Source of the DNA: an uncultured Stenotrophomonas sp.
GTDB taxonomy: Bacteria; Pseudomonadota; Gammaproteobacteria; Xanthomonadales; Xanthomonadaceae
Reading direction: 5' to 3'
NCBI RefSeq assembly: GCF_945952405.1
Contig: NZ_CAMFIA010000006.1
Span: forward strand, 1 to 64,000
Length of the DNA: 64,000 bases
This document shows positions 25,756 through 34,789 of this stretch, piece after piece; within the stretch, counting starts at the first letter, position 1, and each line of letters begins with the position of its first letter. The position numbers were made by a program, and so were the translations under genes. The notes under the pieces were generated by a model. That model had not been told where the DNA came from. It was given only the letters and a program-made list of their open reading frames with translations, and did not search any database.

Positions 25756-28515
25756 CTACTGCCAGCCGTAGCGGCGGATGTAGAACTTCTTCAGCGCCGT
25801 GGTCAGCACTGCATAGCCGAACAGGATCGCGACCAGGAACGGCCAGTAGCCGGGCGGCAGTGCCTGCAGCTTGAAATAGCCGGCCAGCGGGCTCATCGGC
25901 AGGGCCACGCCGATGACCATGATCAGGCCGGTCATCAGCAGCAGCGGGGGGGCGGCGATGCTCTGCAGGAACGGCACCTTGGGCGTGCGGATCATGTGCA
26001 CGATCAGGGTCTGGGTCAGCAGGCCGACCACGAACCAGCCCGACTGGAACAGGCCCTGGTCGGCCGGCGTGCGCGCATCGAACACGTACCACATCAGCGC
26101 GAAGCAGGTCAGGTCGAAGATCGAGCTGATCGGCCCGAAGAACACCATGAAGCGGCCGATGTCCGCCGGGTTCCACTTCAGCGGCCTGCGTACCAGCTCC
26201 TCGTCCACATTGTCGAACGGGATGGCGATCTGCGAGATGTCGTACAGCAGGTTCTGCACCAGCAGCTGCAGCGGCAGCATCGGCAGGAACGGCAGGAAGG
26301 CCGAGGCGACCAGCACCGAGAACACATTGCCGAAGTTGGAGCTGGCGGTCATGCGGATGTACTTGAGCATGTTGTTGAACGTGCGCCGGCCCTGGATGAC
26401 GCCTTCCTCCAGCACCATCAGGTTCTTTTCCAGCAGGATGATGTCGGCCGCCTCCTTGGCGATGTCAACCGCGCTGTCCACGCTGATGCCGATGTCGGCT
26501 GCACGCAGGGCCGGTGCATCGTTGATGCCGTCCCCCAGGAAGCCGACCACCTTGCCCTGGGCGCGCAGCGCGCGCACCAGCCGCTCCTTGTGCAGCGGCG
26601 TCAGGCGCGCGAACACCCGATGCTGATGCAGCGCGCGCGACAGTGCACCGTCATCCATGCGCTCGACCTGCGGTCCGGTCAGGATGGTGTCGGCGTCCAG
26701 GCCGACCTGGGCGCAGACGCGGGCGGTCACCAGCTCGTTGTCGCCGGTGAATACCTTGACCTCCACGCCATGCGCGGCCAGCGCCTGCAGTGCCTGGGCG
26801 GCCGATTCCTTCGGCGGGTCGAGGAAGGCCACGTAGCCGACCAGGGTCAATCCGCATTCGTCGGCCTGCGAGTACACGGTCTGGCTGGCAGCGGTTTCCT
26901 TCATCGCCACCGCGACCACGCGCAGCCCCTGTTCGTTCAGCTCCTCGGTGGTCTGCCGGACGCGGGCCAGGCGGCGCTCGTCCAGCGGCATGTCCTGCCC
27001 GTTCTCGCGCACCGTGCTGCACACCGCCAGCATTTCCTCGACGGCACCCTTGCAGATCAGCTCGTGGTGGTCCTCGCGCTCGGAGACCACCACCGACATG
27101 CGACGGCGCTCGAAGTCGAACGGGATCTCATCCACCTTGTGATAGTCCTGCGACAGCCGCAGCGAGCTCTGCAGCTCCACGTGCTCCAGCACCGCACGGT
27201 CCAGCAGGTTGATCAGCCCGGTCTGGAAGTGGCTGTTGAGGTAGGCGAACTTCAGCACATCCTCCGAATCGTGGCCGAACACATCGGTGTGCCGTTCCAA
27301 TGCGATCTTGTCCTGGGTAAGGGTTCCGGTCTTGTCGGTGCACAGCACTTCCATCGCGCCGAAGTTCTGGATGGCATCCAGGCGCTTGACGATCACCTTG
27401 CGCCGCGACAGCAGCACCGCGCCCTTGGCCAGGGTGGAGGTGACGATCATCGGCAGCATTTCCGGGGTCAGGCCCACTGCCACCGACAGCGCAAACAGGA
27501 AGGCCTCGGTCCAGTCGCCCTTGGTCCAGCCGTTGATCAGCAGCACGAACGGGACCATCACCAGTGCGAACCGGATCAACAGCCAGCTGACGCTGTTGAC
27601 CCCGGCCTGGAATGCGGTCGGCGCGCGGTCGGTGGCAGTGCTGCGCTGGGCCAGCGTGCCGAAGTAGGTGCGGTTGCCGGTGGCCAGTACGACTGCAGTA
27701 GCGGTGCCGGACACCACGTTGGTGCCCATGAACAGCAGGTTGTGCTGTTCCAGCAGGCCGGCCAGGCTGTCGCCCGGATGCGCGAACTTCTCCACCGGCA
27801 GCGATTCGCCGGTCATCGCCGCCTGTGCCACGAACAGATCCTTGGCGGTCAGCACGCGGCAGTCGGCCGGAATCATGTCGCCGGCCGACAATACGATGTG
27901 GTCGCCGGGCACCAGTTCGCGGATCGGCAGGTCGAGCAGGCGCGCCGGGCGACGGCTGTGCAGGTGCGCACCGAAGTACTGGTCCGCGACATCGGCGGCT
28001 TCGGTGCCGGGGTTGCGGCGCAGCACGCGCGCGGTGTTGCCTACCAGCGCCTTCAGCCGTTCGGCGGCGCGGTTGGAGCGGCCTTCCTGCACGAAGCGGA
28101 TCAGCGTCGACAGCGCCACCATGGCGCCGATCACGATCGTTGCCTTGATGTCCTCGGTCAGCCAGGACACTGTGGCCAGCACGGTCAGCAACAGATTGAA
28201 CGGGTTGCGGTAGCACTGCCACAGATGGCGCCACCACGGCAGCGGCTTTTCGTGATCGACTTCGTTGGGGCCGAGCGTGGCCAGGCGCTCCTCGGCCTCG
28301 TGGGGGCTGAGGCCATCGGCATGCGAGCCCAGCGTATCCAGCAGGACAGCTTCATCCTGCTGGGCCAGGGTGACCAGGCCGGTGGTGAGCGCGAACGGCG
28401 CTGCCTCGGCGCTGCCAGGGCCGAAACCAGCCTCGGGCATCGCGCGGCGGCGGAACAGGTTGCCTGCGCGGCGGCTGCGCAGGAAGGCGTTGAACCAGGC
28501 GTTGAGCAGGCTCAT
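25756..28515 (-). CDS. mgtA: MgtA-type magnesium-importing P-type ATPase
   Basis: 919 aa type IIIB P-type ATPase. TGES at 235-238 (actuator), SVAVGLTPEMLPMIV in the core membrane helix, phosphorylation motif DKTGT at 394-398, and GDGINDAPALRAADIGISVDSAVDIAKEAADIILLEKNL near the C-terminal third. Imports Mg2+ across the inner membrane at the expense of ATP. The N-terminus holds Arg-rich segments (FLRSRRAGNLFRRRAM) typical of MgtA. Start MSLLNAWFN is preceded by GAGGAGAGTC. Confidence 0.95.
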   Translation of the reverse strand: MSLLNAWFNAFLRSRRAGNLFRRRAMPEAGFGPGSAEAAPFALTTGLVTLAQQDEAVLLDTLGSHADGLSPHEAEERLATLGPNEVDHEKPLPWWRHLWQCYRNPFNLLLTVLATVSWLTEDIKATIVIGAMVALSTLIRFVQEGRSNRAAERLKALVGNTARVLRRNPGTEAADVADQYFGAHLHSRRPARLLDLPIRELVPGDHIVLSAGDMIPADCRVLTAKDLFVAQAAMTGESLPVEKFAHPGDSLAGLLEQHNLLFMGTNVVSGTATAVVLATGNRTYFGTLAQRSTATDRAPTAFQAGVNSVSWLLIRFALVMVPFVLLINGWTKGDWTEAFLFALSVAVGLTPEMLPMIVTSTLAKGAVLLSRRKVIVKRLDAIQNFGAMEVLCTDKTGTLTQDKIALERHTDVFGHDSEDVLKFAYLNSHFQTGLINLLDRAVLEHVELQSSLRLSQDYHKVDEIPFDFERRRMSVVVSEREDHHELICKGAVEEMLAVCSTVRENGQDMPLDERRLARVRQTTEELNEQGLRVVAVAMKETAASQTVYSQADECGLTLVGYVAFLDPPKESAAQALQALAAHGVEVKVFTGDNELVTARVCAQVGLDADTILTGPQVERMDDGALSRALHQHRVFARLTPLHKERLVRALRAQGKVVGFLGDGINDAPALRAADIGISVDSAVDIAKEAADIILLEKNLMVLEEGVIQGRRTFNNMLKYIRMTASSNFGNVFSVLVASAFLPFLPMLPLQLLVQNLLYDISQIAIPFDNVDEELVRRPLKWNPADIGRFMVFFGPISSIFDLTCFALMWYVFDARTPADQGLFQSGWFVVGLLTQTLIVHMIRTPKVPFLQSIAAPPLLLMTGLIMVIGVALPMSPLAGYFKLQALPPGYWPFLVAILFGYAVLTTALKKFYIRRYGWQ

Positions 28516-28578
28516 GGGACTCTCCTCGAATGTCAGAGCCGGCCGGGGCCGGAACACGAACGGAATGAACGGAACAGG

Positions 28579-28878
28579 TCAGGCGTGGCGCATCGCCAGC
28601 ACGGCCGGTGACCATGGCTGCATGTGCAGGCGTTGGCTGCCGCCGATGCACAGCGGCTTCATCGCATCGCGCAGCGGGTAGGGAAGGTGGCGCAGTACGT
28701 TGATGCGCTCGCTGATCGGCAGCAGCGACAGCGCGTCGGCGACCACGCGTGGCGAGCCGAGCGACAACGAACGGGCGAACATGACCGGGCCATGCTGCAG
28801 CAGCTGGCTGCGCAGGGCGGCGACATCACGCTCACCGATCAGGCGGCGCAGGGTGATGTAGAGGATCTTGTAGGACAT
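28579..28878 (-). CDS. Unknown 99-aa protein ahead of mgtA
   Basis: 99 aa, no signal or membrane helix, starting MSYKILYITLRRLIGERDV. The middle part (VVADALSLLPISERINVLRHLPYPLRDAMKPL) resembles in style the helical repeats of the MgtE N-domain, which bind Mg2+ as a sensor, but similarity is by eye only. It sits 63 bp upstream of mgtA on the same strand and is probably co-transcribed. It may be a cytosolic Mg2+-linked modulator or a translated leader; neither is established. Confidence 0.6.
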   Translation of the reverse strand: MSYKILYITLRRLIGERDVAALRSQLLQHGPVMFARSLSLGSPRVVADALSLLPISERINVLRHLPYPLRDAMKPLCIGGSQRLHMQPWSPAVLAMRHA

Positions 28879-29279
28879 GGGGGCGATCTCCAGGCAGGCG
28901 GCACCTGGCGATCCCCCGTCACTCAGGCAGGCAGGGACCGGCGGACAGGCGCCAGGAACAGGCAGGAAGCGGGCACGAGGGGCGCGTAGCGCCCGGCAGG
29001 GTCGGGGTCCATCTGCGTCTCCATGAGGGGCGGGGCCGGCCAGGTGTGGCCCGGCCAGTGGCGCTATTGTCCGCCCCTGAATGGGGCAGTCCTAGAGGCT
29101 CGTGGGTTAGCCCGGCTATACCTTGGTATAGCGACGGTCTGGATGCGCACCCTGCGGGTGCGCGGCCGTGCCTGCCGCAGCCGTCGGCGCGTGATCAGGG
29201 GCGTGTTGATGGAAGCGCCGCCAGCGCCGACCACTGCGGCGCTGGCGGGAGGCCGGGCAAGAGGCGCCGGCTGGGACGA
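28879..29279 (-). other. Gene-free structured upstream region of the magnesium operon
   Basis: About 400 bp with no credible gene. It holds GC-rich inverted repeats: GGGCGC-gta-GCGCCC (28980-28994) and a nested structure with outer arms AGGGGCGG (29026-29033) and CCGCCCCT (29071-29078) enclosing GGCCGG/CCGGCC-rich arms. If the promoter lies near 29115, these would form a long structured 5' leader, as in known Mg2+-responsive mgtA leaders. This is inference. Confidence 0.4.
29115..29132. promoter_or_regulatory. Palindrome GCTATACC-tt-GGTATAGC, candidate operator
   Basis: Perfect 8-bp arms with a 2-bp centre lie in the gap between the divided magnesium operon and EF-hand gene, just upstream of the structured leader. 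The TATA-like core could overlap a -10 element. The regulator is unknown; it does not resemble a PhoP box. Confidence 0.4.
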
Positions 29280-29582
29280 TCAATGCGCCTTGGACGTGGT
29301 CTGCTTGCAGACGTCGTATTCGCCGCGGCTCAACTTCTGGTCGCGGTCGGTATCACAGGCGTGCAGGCGTTCGGCCCAGTCCGGTGCCACCGCATCCACT
29401 TCGGCCAGGGTGACGATCCCGTCCTTGTCCTTGTCCAGCGACTCGTAGGACGGGATCAGCTTCACCTCGGTCACATCCTCGGCGGCGGTGGCCTTGCTGG
29501 CCTCCTGCGGTTTGGAGCAGGCGCCCAGCAGCAGGCCGGCAACAACGACGAGGGCAGCGGGAAGGTAGCGGACTCCGGTCAT
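29280..29582 (-). CDS. EF-hand lipoprotein
   Basis: 100 aa with a lipoprotein signal (lipobox LGAC, residues 19-22) and two EF-hand calcium-binding loops: DKDKDGIVTLAE and DTDRDQKLSRGE. The second loop lacks the usual Gly at position 6, so binding may be weaker. Probably exposed in the periplasm as a calcium-binding lipoprotein. Downstream partner unknown. Confidence 0.82.
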   Translation of the reverse strand: MTGVRYLPAALVVVAGLLLGACSKPQEASKATAAEDVTEVKLIPSYESLDKDKDGIVTLAEVDAVAPDWAERLHACDTDRDQKLSRGEYDVCKQTTSKAH

Positions 29583-29770
29583 GACAGGCTCCTGTGAGGG
29601 CTTGGGATCGCCACCGTGGCGCCCATGGCCGGATCATCGGCACCTGCCTGTAAGGGACGTGCGAAGAATCCACGGCCCGCAGGCAAGCGGTGGGGCGTCA
29701 TTCACCCACGCGGGGCGCAGGGGAGAGTCGACGCGCGCGCAGCGCGGGGTTTTCGGTTTCCTGCCAAAAG

Positions 29771-29831
29771 CAGTCGACTGACAGTCGGCTCTACCAGCAC
29801 GCAAGCGTCAGGATGCCGGCCAGCGGCCGGC
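29771..29831. repeat. SMAG-like repeats
   Basis: AGTCGACTGACAGTCGGCT followed by CTAC (29790-29793) and GCCGGC-ca-GCGGCCGGC (29815-29831). They fill the gene-free stretch 29583-29845 upstream of the EF-hand gene; no gene is seen there. Confidence 0.5.
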
Positions 29832-29845
29832 ACCGCCCCGTGTCT

Positions 29846-30793
29846 TCAGAACCGGTCGGCGAATGCGTCCGTTGCCCGCACCAGCGCATCGACCGTGGCC
29901 GGCTCGTTGGCGCTGTGGCCGGAGGTCACCATCTCCAGGCGGGCTTCCGGCCATGCCTTGGCGAGATCCCACGCACTGCGTGGCGGACAGATGATGTCGT
30001 AGCGCCCCTGCACGATCACGCACGGCAGGTGGCGGATGCGCTCGACATCACGCAGCAGCTGGTCGGGCTCCAGGAAGATGCCATTGCGGAAATAGTGGGC
30101 TTCTATGCGGGCCTTGGCCAGGGTGTCGAGCGGGTCGTCCGTGGACACGGCATCGACGTCATGCTGCAGGGTCGCGGCGTTGTCTTCCCAGCCCAGCCAG
30201 GCCTGCGCGGCTTCGATCCGGGTTGCCGGGTCGGCGCTGTCCAGGCGCTTCCAGTAGGCGGCGATCATGTCGTCGCGTTCTTCCACCGGGATGTAGGCCT
30301 CGTAGCGATCCCAGCGTTCCGGGAAGATCCAGCGTGCACCGCCACTGGCCTCGGCGAACCAGCGATTCTCGATCCCGCGGCCAAGGAACACGCCACGCAC
30401 GATCAGGCCGGTCGCACGCGCGGGATGGGCCTGCGCGTAGGCCAGCGACAGCGTCGAACCCCAGGAACCGCCATAGACCAGCCAACGATCGATGCCCAGG
30501 TGCTCGCGGACCTTCTCGATGTCGGCCACCAGATCCTGGGTGGTGTTCCCGCGCAGCTCGCCGAATGGTGTCGAGCGGCCGCTGCCACGCTGGTCGATCA
30601 GGACGATGCGGTAGCGCGCCGGATCGAAAAAGCGGCGATGGGTCGGCGAGATGCCCGCGCCCGGGCCGCCGTGCAGGTACACCACCGGGATACCGTCCGG
30701 CGTGCCGCACTCTTCGACATGCAGGGTGTGCAGTTCGCTCACCGGCAGGGTGAACTCACGGTACGGTTCGATCGCCGGGTACAGGGTGCGCAT
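29846..30793 (-). CDS. pip: Proline iminopeptidase
   Basis: 315 aa alpha/beta hydrolase of peptidase family S33. Oxyanion motif HGGPGAG (near 42), nucleophile elbow GGSWGS (near 110), acid in GRYDIICP and catalytic His in SGHSANEP. LIDQRGSGRSTP is diagnostic of proline iminopeptidases. It removes N-terminal proline from peptides in the cytoplasm. Start MRTLYPAIEPY is typical of the family; the longer frame is rejected. Confidence 0.95.
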   Translation of the reverse strand: MRTLYPAIEPYREFTLPVSELHTLHVEECGTPDGIPVVYLHGGPGAGISPTHRRFFDPARYRIVLIDQRGSGRSTPFGELRGNTTQDLVADIEKVREHLGIDRWLVYGGSWGSTLSLAYAQAHPARATGLIVRGVFLGRGIENRWFAEASGGARWIFPERWDRYEAYIPVEERDDMIAAYWKRLDSADPATRIEAAQAWLGWEDNAATLQHDVDAVSTDDPLDTLAKARIEAHYFRNGIFLEPDQLLRDVERIRHLPCVIVQGRYDIICPPRSAWDLAKAWPEARLEMVTSGHSANEPATVDALVRATDAFADRF

Positions 30794-30907
30794 GGTGCAT
30801 GCCTCACAAGCAGGGGCGGCCAGCATAGCGCTGCAGCCTGGTGTCTGCAGTGGCACATGCTTTCCTGACGCTGGAAATGGGCTGGCCGATGCGCATAAGC
30901 TTCCGCG

Positions 30908-31573
30908 ATGCAAGCGACCACGTCTGGGACGTCCGCACTCAACCCCGGCCTCAGCAGCGGCGCGCGCGAGCTGCTGAAGTGGCTCGCACTGCTGGCCATG
31001 ACCGGCGACCATGTGGCCAAGGTGGTGTTCGGCGGCTATCTGCCGGTCGTCAGCGAACTGGGGCGTATCGCCTTTCCGCTGTTTGCCCTGGTGATGGCCT
31101 GCAACCTGGCGCAGCCGGGTGCGGACCTGCGCAGGTCGATCCGTCGGCTGGCGCTATGGGGAGTGATCGCGCAGCCAGTGCATGCCTGGGCGTTCGGCGC
31201 CTGGTTGCCGCTCAACATCCTGCTCACCTTCCTGCTGGCCGCCGTGGCGGTGCAGGCGCTGGTGAGCAACCGGGCGTTGCTGTTGCTGCTGGTGGCGGGC
31301 GTCCTGCCGATGCTGGTGGACTATCAATGGGCGGGCGTCGGTTTCGTGGTGCTGGCTTGGCTGGCGTTCCGCCACCGTGCCTGGTGGCTGTTGCTGGTGG
31401 CGTTCGGCGCGCTGTGCTGGGGCAACCACAACGGCTGGGCCCTGTTGGCCATTCCGCTGGTGCTGGCGGTGGCGCGGGTGCAGTGGCGGCTGCCACGCTG
31501 GCGCTGGGCGTTCTACGGGTACTACGTGGGGCATCTGGCGGTGCTGGCCACTGCAGCCCGCCTGCTGGCGTGA
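30908..31573 (+). CDS. TraX-family membrane protein
   Basis: 221 aa with about seven hydrophobic helices. The motif GARELLKWLALLAMTGDHVAKVVF matches the start of TraX-type proteins (named for F-pilin acetylation), followed by ELGRIAFPLFALVMACNLAQ. Chromosomal TraX proteins without transfer genes are common and their role is unknown. Divergent from pip. Confidence 0.82.
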   Translation: MQATTSGTSALNPGLSSGARELLKWLALLAMTGDHVAKVVFGGYLPVVSELGRIAFPLFALVMACNLAQPGADLRRSIRRLALWGVIAQPVHAWAFGAWLPLNILLTFLLAAVAVQALVSNRALLLLLVAGVLPMLVDYQWAGVGFVVLAWLAFRHRAWWLLLVAFGALCWGNHNGWALLAIPLVLAVARVQWRLPRWRWAFYGYYVGHLAVLATAARLLA

Positions 31574-31608
31574 ACCACGCCGCAGGCGGCCTCCACGCAT
31601 GCCGTGGT

Positions 31609-31645
31609 GCTGCCGGATGAGCCGGGCAGGGCCCGGCCCGGCAGC
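31609..31645. terminator. Nested hairpin between convergent genes
   Basis: Outer arms GCTGCC/GGCAGC and inner arms GCCGGGC-agg-GCCCGGC (31621-31637) form a strong nested hairpin between the TraX-type gene and the receptor gene. Confidence 0.55.
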
Positions 31646-31660
31646 GCTGCGGATGCCTGC

Positions 31661-33859
31661 TCAGAACTCCATCGTGGCCGACAACAGCAACGTTCTCGGT
31701 GCGCCCAACGCCAGGCTGGACAGCAGCGGCATGCCCCAGTAGGCCTTGTTGGTCACGTTGTTCACGCTGGCCCGCAGTGCAAGAGGGCGGCCTGCCAGCG
31801 CGGTGCTGTAGCGTGCACCCAGATCGAACACCGTTCGGCCCGGTACCGACAGGCGGTTGTCGGCGCTGATGTACTGCCTGGACATCGCCGTGGCATTGCC
31901 GGTCAGGGTCAGGCCCTGCAGTGCAGGCACATCCCACTCCACGCCCAGCTTGGCCTGCCGCTGCGCAACGGCAGTGGCAATGCGGCCTTCGTTCACGCCA
32001 CCGGTGGTGCGGGTGAGCTTCGGCTGCACATAGGCCACGCCGCCCAGCAGGCGCACGCCGTCCAGCGGCGAACCGAAGAAGCCCCATTCCACGCCGCGGT
32101 TCCGCTGTTCGCCACCGAACGAGAAGATATTCGTGACCGGGTCGGTGTAGCTGCTCGGACGCTTGATCTCGTAGAGGCTGAAGGTATGCGCGAAGCTGCC
32201 CAGGTCCAGTTTCAGGCCCAGCTCCTTCTGCTTGGTGCGGAACGGGGCGAACACATCGCCGGCATTGGCCGCGGTCATTGGCGCGGTGGCGCCCTGGCTG
32301 AGGCCCTCGATGTAGTTGGCGTAGACCGAGAGCGCATCGGTGGCCTTCACCAGCACTGCGGCGGCCGGGGTGGTCGCGCTCTCGTCATAGCGGGACGTTC
32401 GCGCGCCGGTGACCACGTTGAAGGTCTCGCTGACCACCTGCTGGCGACGCACGCCTACCGTGAGCTGCACGCGGTCGTCGGCGAAGGACAGCGTATCGGC
32501 GAACCCGATGCTGTCCAGGCGCAGCTCGGTATGCGAGATGTGCGGCGCCACGAACGGTGCAGCCGGGCCCCACACCGGGTTATAGAGGTTGGTGGTCCAG
32601 TCCCAGCCCGGCACGCTGCGGCGGCCATAGTCGTTCTGGGTGTGCTGGTAGTGGGTCACGTTGGCCGCCCACTGGTGACCGACCTTGCCTGTGCGGAAGC
32701 TGCCGCGCAGGCCAGCGTCTCCCGATTGCTTCCTGATGTCGAACGCCAGCTGGCCCATCACGGTCGTGAAGTCACCAGCCGGATTGAGGATCTGCGCACT
32801 GATCGAGCCGTTGTAGCGGTAGTCGGTCTTGCTGGCGCCATAGGCCAGATAGGCCATCAGGCTATCGTTGATGTCCAGCTCGCCGCGCAGCATCGCGCCC
32901 TTGTCCTGGCTGTCGACGTAGGCCCAGTCCGGGTTGATCAGGGTGTCGCCGCGCGGGGGGCGCGGAATCGCCACGCCCGGTGCCAGGCCGACACCTCGTG
33001 CGGGGCCATCGACGCGGTCATCTGCGCTGTACAGATCGGCGGAGAGGCGGGCGCGCTCGCCGCGCCAGTCCAGCGCCAGCGAGCCCAGCTGCACCTTCTT
33101 GCTCTGCTTGCCCACTGCACCGTCGCCATCACGGTAAGCGCCGTTGAAGCGGATGCCGAACTGCTGGTCCGCGCCCAGCCGACGGCCCACGTCCACATGC
33201 GTGCCGAACTGCGCATCAGAGGCGAAGTTGGCGCTGACCCGCAGCAGCGGCTGCTCACCCGCGCGCTTGGGGACCAGGTTGACGCTGCCACCGACCGAAC
33301 CGCCCGGCGGCATGCCGTTGAGCAAGGCGGACGGGCCTTTCAGCACTTCGATGCGTTCGAACATCTCCGGCGAGGTGCGGTAGTACGGCGCCATGCCGCT
33401 GAGGCCGTTGAAGGTGGTATCGCTGGTGCTGGAGGCGAAGCCGCGGATGGCGTAGTTCTCGCTCCAGGCGCCGGTCACGCCGTTGCTGAACACCGTGGGG
33501 TCGGTGGCGGCGATGACGTCGGTGAGGTCCTTGGCCTGGCGGTCGCGGATGAAGGCCTCGGTGTAGCTGACCGTACTGAACGGCGTGTCCATGAAGTCCT
33601 TGTCGCCGAGCAGGCCGACCCGGCCACCGGAGGCCACCTGGCCGCCGGCATAGTCACCGGTCACGCGGCGCTGTTCCTGCACCTGCACCGAGGGCAGGGT
33701 GGACGGCGCGGACTCGGCAAGCGCCGCCGACGAGGCCAGCAGCCCCAGTGCCAGGGCCGACACCCGGCAGCGCCGGATCGCGCCCGGAGAATGCGCCAGA
33801 ACGCGGGGCGCGCCGGCTGCGGCGCGCTGCAACGGAGAGGAGAGGTCGTACACGGTCAT
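31661..33859 (-). CDS. TonB-dependent siderophore receptor, module 1
   Basis: 732 aa. A signal region (about 30-49, VSALALGLLASSAALAES) follows a long N-terminal stretch, then the plug (YAGGQVASGGRVGLLGDKDFMDTPF, YAIRGFAS, IEVLKGPSALLNGMPPGGSVGGSVNLVPKRA) and a 22-strand barrel ending LSATMEF. No STN domain, so uptake only. It is clearly paralogous to the receptor at 39000-41177 over its whole length. It faces a TetR regulator across a shared operator, which probably replaces the usual Fur-only control. Ferric siderophore uptake is inferred from the family. Confidence 0.88.
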   Translation of the reverse strand: MTVYDLSSPLQRAAAGAPRVLAHSPGAIRRCRVSALALGLLASSAALAESAPSTLPSVQVQEQRRVTGDYAGGQVASGGRVGLLGDKDFMDTPFSTVSYTEAFIRDRQAKDLTDVIAATDPTVFSNGVTGAWSENYAIRGFASSTSDTTFNGLSGMAPYYRTSPEMFERIEVLKGPSALLNGMPPGGSVGGSVNLVPKRAGEQPLLRVSANFASDAQFGTHVDVGRRLGADQQFGIRFNGAYRDGDGAVGKQSKKVQLGSLALDWRGERARLSADLYSADDRVDGPARGVGLAPGVAIPRPPRGDTLINPDWAYVDSQDKGAMLRGELDINDSLMAYLAYGASKTDYRYNGSISAQILNPAGDFTTVMGQLAFDIRKQSGDAGLRGSFRTGKVGHQWAANVTHYQHTQNDYGRRSVPGWDWTTNLYNPVWGPAAPFVAPHISHTELRLDSIGFADTLSFADDRVQLTVGVRRQQVVSETFNVVTGARTSRYDESATTPAAAVLVKATDALSVYANYIEGLSQGATAPMTAANAGDVFAPFRTKQKELGLKLDLGSFAHTFSLYEIKRPSSYTDPVTNIFSFGGEQRNRGVEWGFFGSPLDGVRLLGGVAYVQPKLTRTTGGVNEGRIATAVAQRQAKLGVEWDVPALQGLTLTGNATAMSRQYISADNRLSVPGRTVFDLGARYSTALAGRPLALRASVNNVTNKAYWGMPLLSSLALGAPRTLLLSATMEF

Positions 33860-34022
33860 GCCAGATTCCTGTGAATCGCAGGTGCGAGCGCGCCTGGCGC
33901 GCTGCCGGCGGCAAGCACGTGAGAGGGCGCAGCGCAGGGTTGTCGGCTGGGTGGGGACCTGGCGGGAAGGGAGCCACGGGCTCGAGTGCGGACCGCGCTG
34001 GGGTGCGAACCAGACGCATTCC

Positions 34023-34051
34023 GAATTAGTTGAGTAAATTAAACTAAATTG
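34023..34051. promoter_or_regulatory. Shared TetR-type operator, module 1
   Basis: GAATTAGTT then a 10-bp spacer then AACTAAATTG, with inverted TTAGTT/AACTAA arms (34026-34031 and 34042-34047). The same layout recurs at 42238-42267 before the second paralogous TetR gene. It is AT-rich in otherwise GC-rich DNA and sits between divergent receptor and regulator genes. Confidence 0.7.
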
Positions 34052-34097
34052 GATCAAGCGGACAAGAGGGTCCTTTTGCTGGCACCCTCGCTACGGT

Positions 34098-34712
34098 ATG
34101 AACATGCAACCTGACATCCCGGCGGCGGCCCGAGGCCGCCCACCGACCATCACTCCCGATCGGCTGGCCGACGTCGGCATCAAGCTGGGCCTGCCGAACC
34201 TGACCATGGCCAGCGTCGCCGCCGAGCTGGCGGTGACCCAGGCCGCGCTGTACAAGCGCGTGGCCAACCTGGAGGCGCTGAAACGGCTGGTGGCCGACAC
34301 GGTGTTCCAGCGCTGGCAGATTCCACTGGCTTCGGCCGACGCACCGGGCGGACTGCAGGCCTACCTGACGGGATTCGTCGAGTCGCTGTGCACGGTGGTG
34401 AAGGCTCACCCGGGGCTGCCGCCGTATCTGCTGCGACGGTCGGTCGCGACCGCACCGATGCTGGAGAAGATCGCTTCGCACCAGGCCCATGTGGCGGAGG
34501 TGTTCGGCTTGCCGTTGGACAAGGCGCGCTGGTTGCTGGCGACCATCGCGTTCTACTGCATTGCCGGTGCGGACACCGTCTATGGGCTGGTCGATGACGA
34601 GACCGAAGTGCTGACCGGCCGCCGCGTGCAGGATGAGGAAGTGATCGCCGAGTTCAAGCAGGGCATGCGTGCGCTGGTGATCGGGTCGCTGGAAGTATTG
34701 GCGCTTCGGTAG
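34098..34712 (+). CDS. TetR-family regulator, module 1
   Basis: 204 aa. The helix-turn-helix (residues 14-62, ARGRPPTITPDRLADVGIKLGLPNLTMASVAAELAVTQAALYKRVANLEALKRLV) is followed by a TetR_C-type ligand domain. Paralogous to the regulator at 42380-42997 over nearly its full length (RGRPP start, helix-turn-helix, WLLxTIAFxxxAxADTVY). It diverges from the siderophore receptor gene and should bind the operator between them. The effector may be a siderophore or iron status; unknown. The stop lies in the GTAG of a repeat. Confidence 0.85.
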   Translation: MNMQPDIPAAARGRPPTITPDRLADVGIKLGLPNLTMASVAAELAVTQAALYKRVANLEALKRLVADTVFQRWQIPLASADAPGGLQAYLTGFVESLCTVVKAHPGLPPYLLRRSVATAPMLEKIASHQAHVAEVFGLPLDKARWLLATIAFYCIAGADTVYGLVDDETEVLTGRRVQDEEVIAEFKQGMRALVIGSLEVLALR

Positions 34713-34780
34713 ATCCACGCCCTGCGTGGCGGCCGTTGCACGGCTCGGCACAGCCCCATCCAGGCACGGCGTGGATCTAC
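34709..34780. repeat. SMAG-type repeat pair (GTAGATCCACGCC subgroup)
   Basis: GTAGATCCACGCC-ctgc-GTGG at the left and a facing copy ending GGCGTGGATCTAC. The left GTAG overlaps the TetR stop codon and the right end is 9 bp before the next start. Confidence 0.65.
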
Positions 34781-34789
34781 AATGCGGCC

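Noticed and set aside
25492-28611. 1039-aa open frame opposite mgtA
   Set aside because: Antisense shadow of the P-type ATPase and mgtC; composition rich in Gln, His, Arg and Gly and no domain features.
30841-31620. 259-aa frame on the plus strand over the TraX-family gene
   Set aside because: Frame-shifted shadow of TraX; Gly/Ala/Arg-rich with no helices, whereas the other frame gives clean membrane helices.
31604-33874. 756-aa open frame opposite the module 1 receptor
   Set aside because: Antisense shadow of a complete TonB-dependent receptor.
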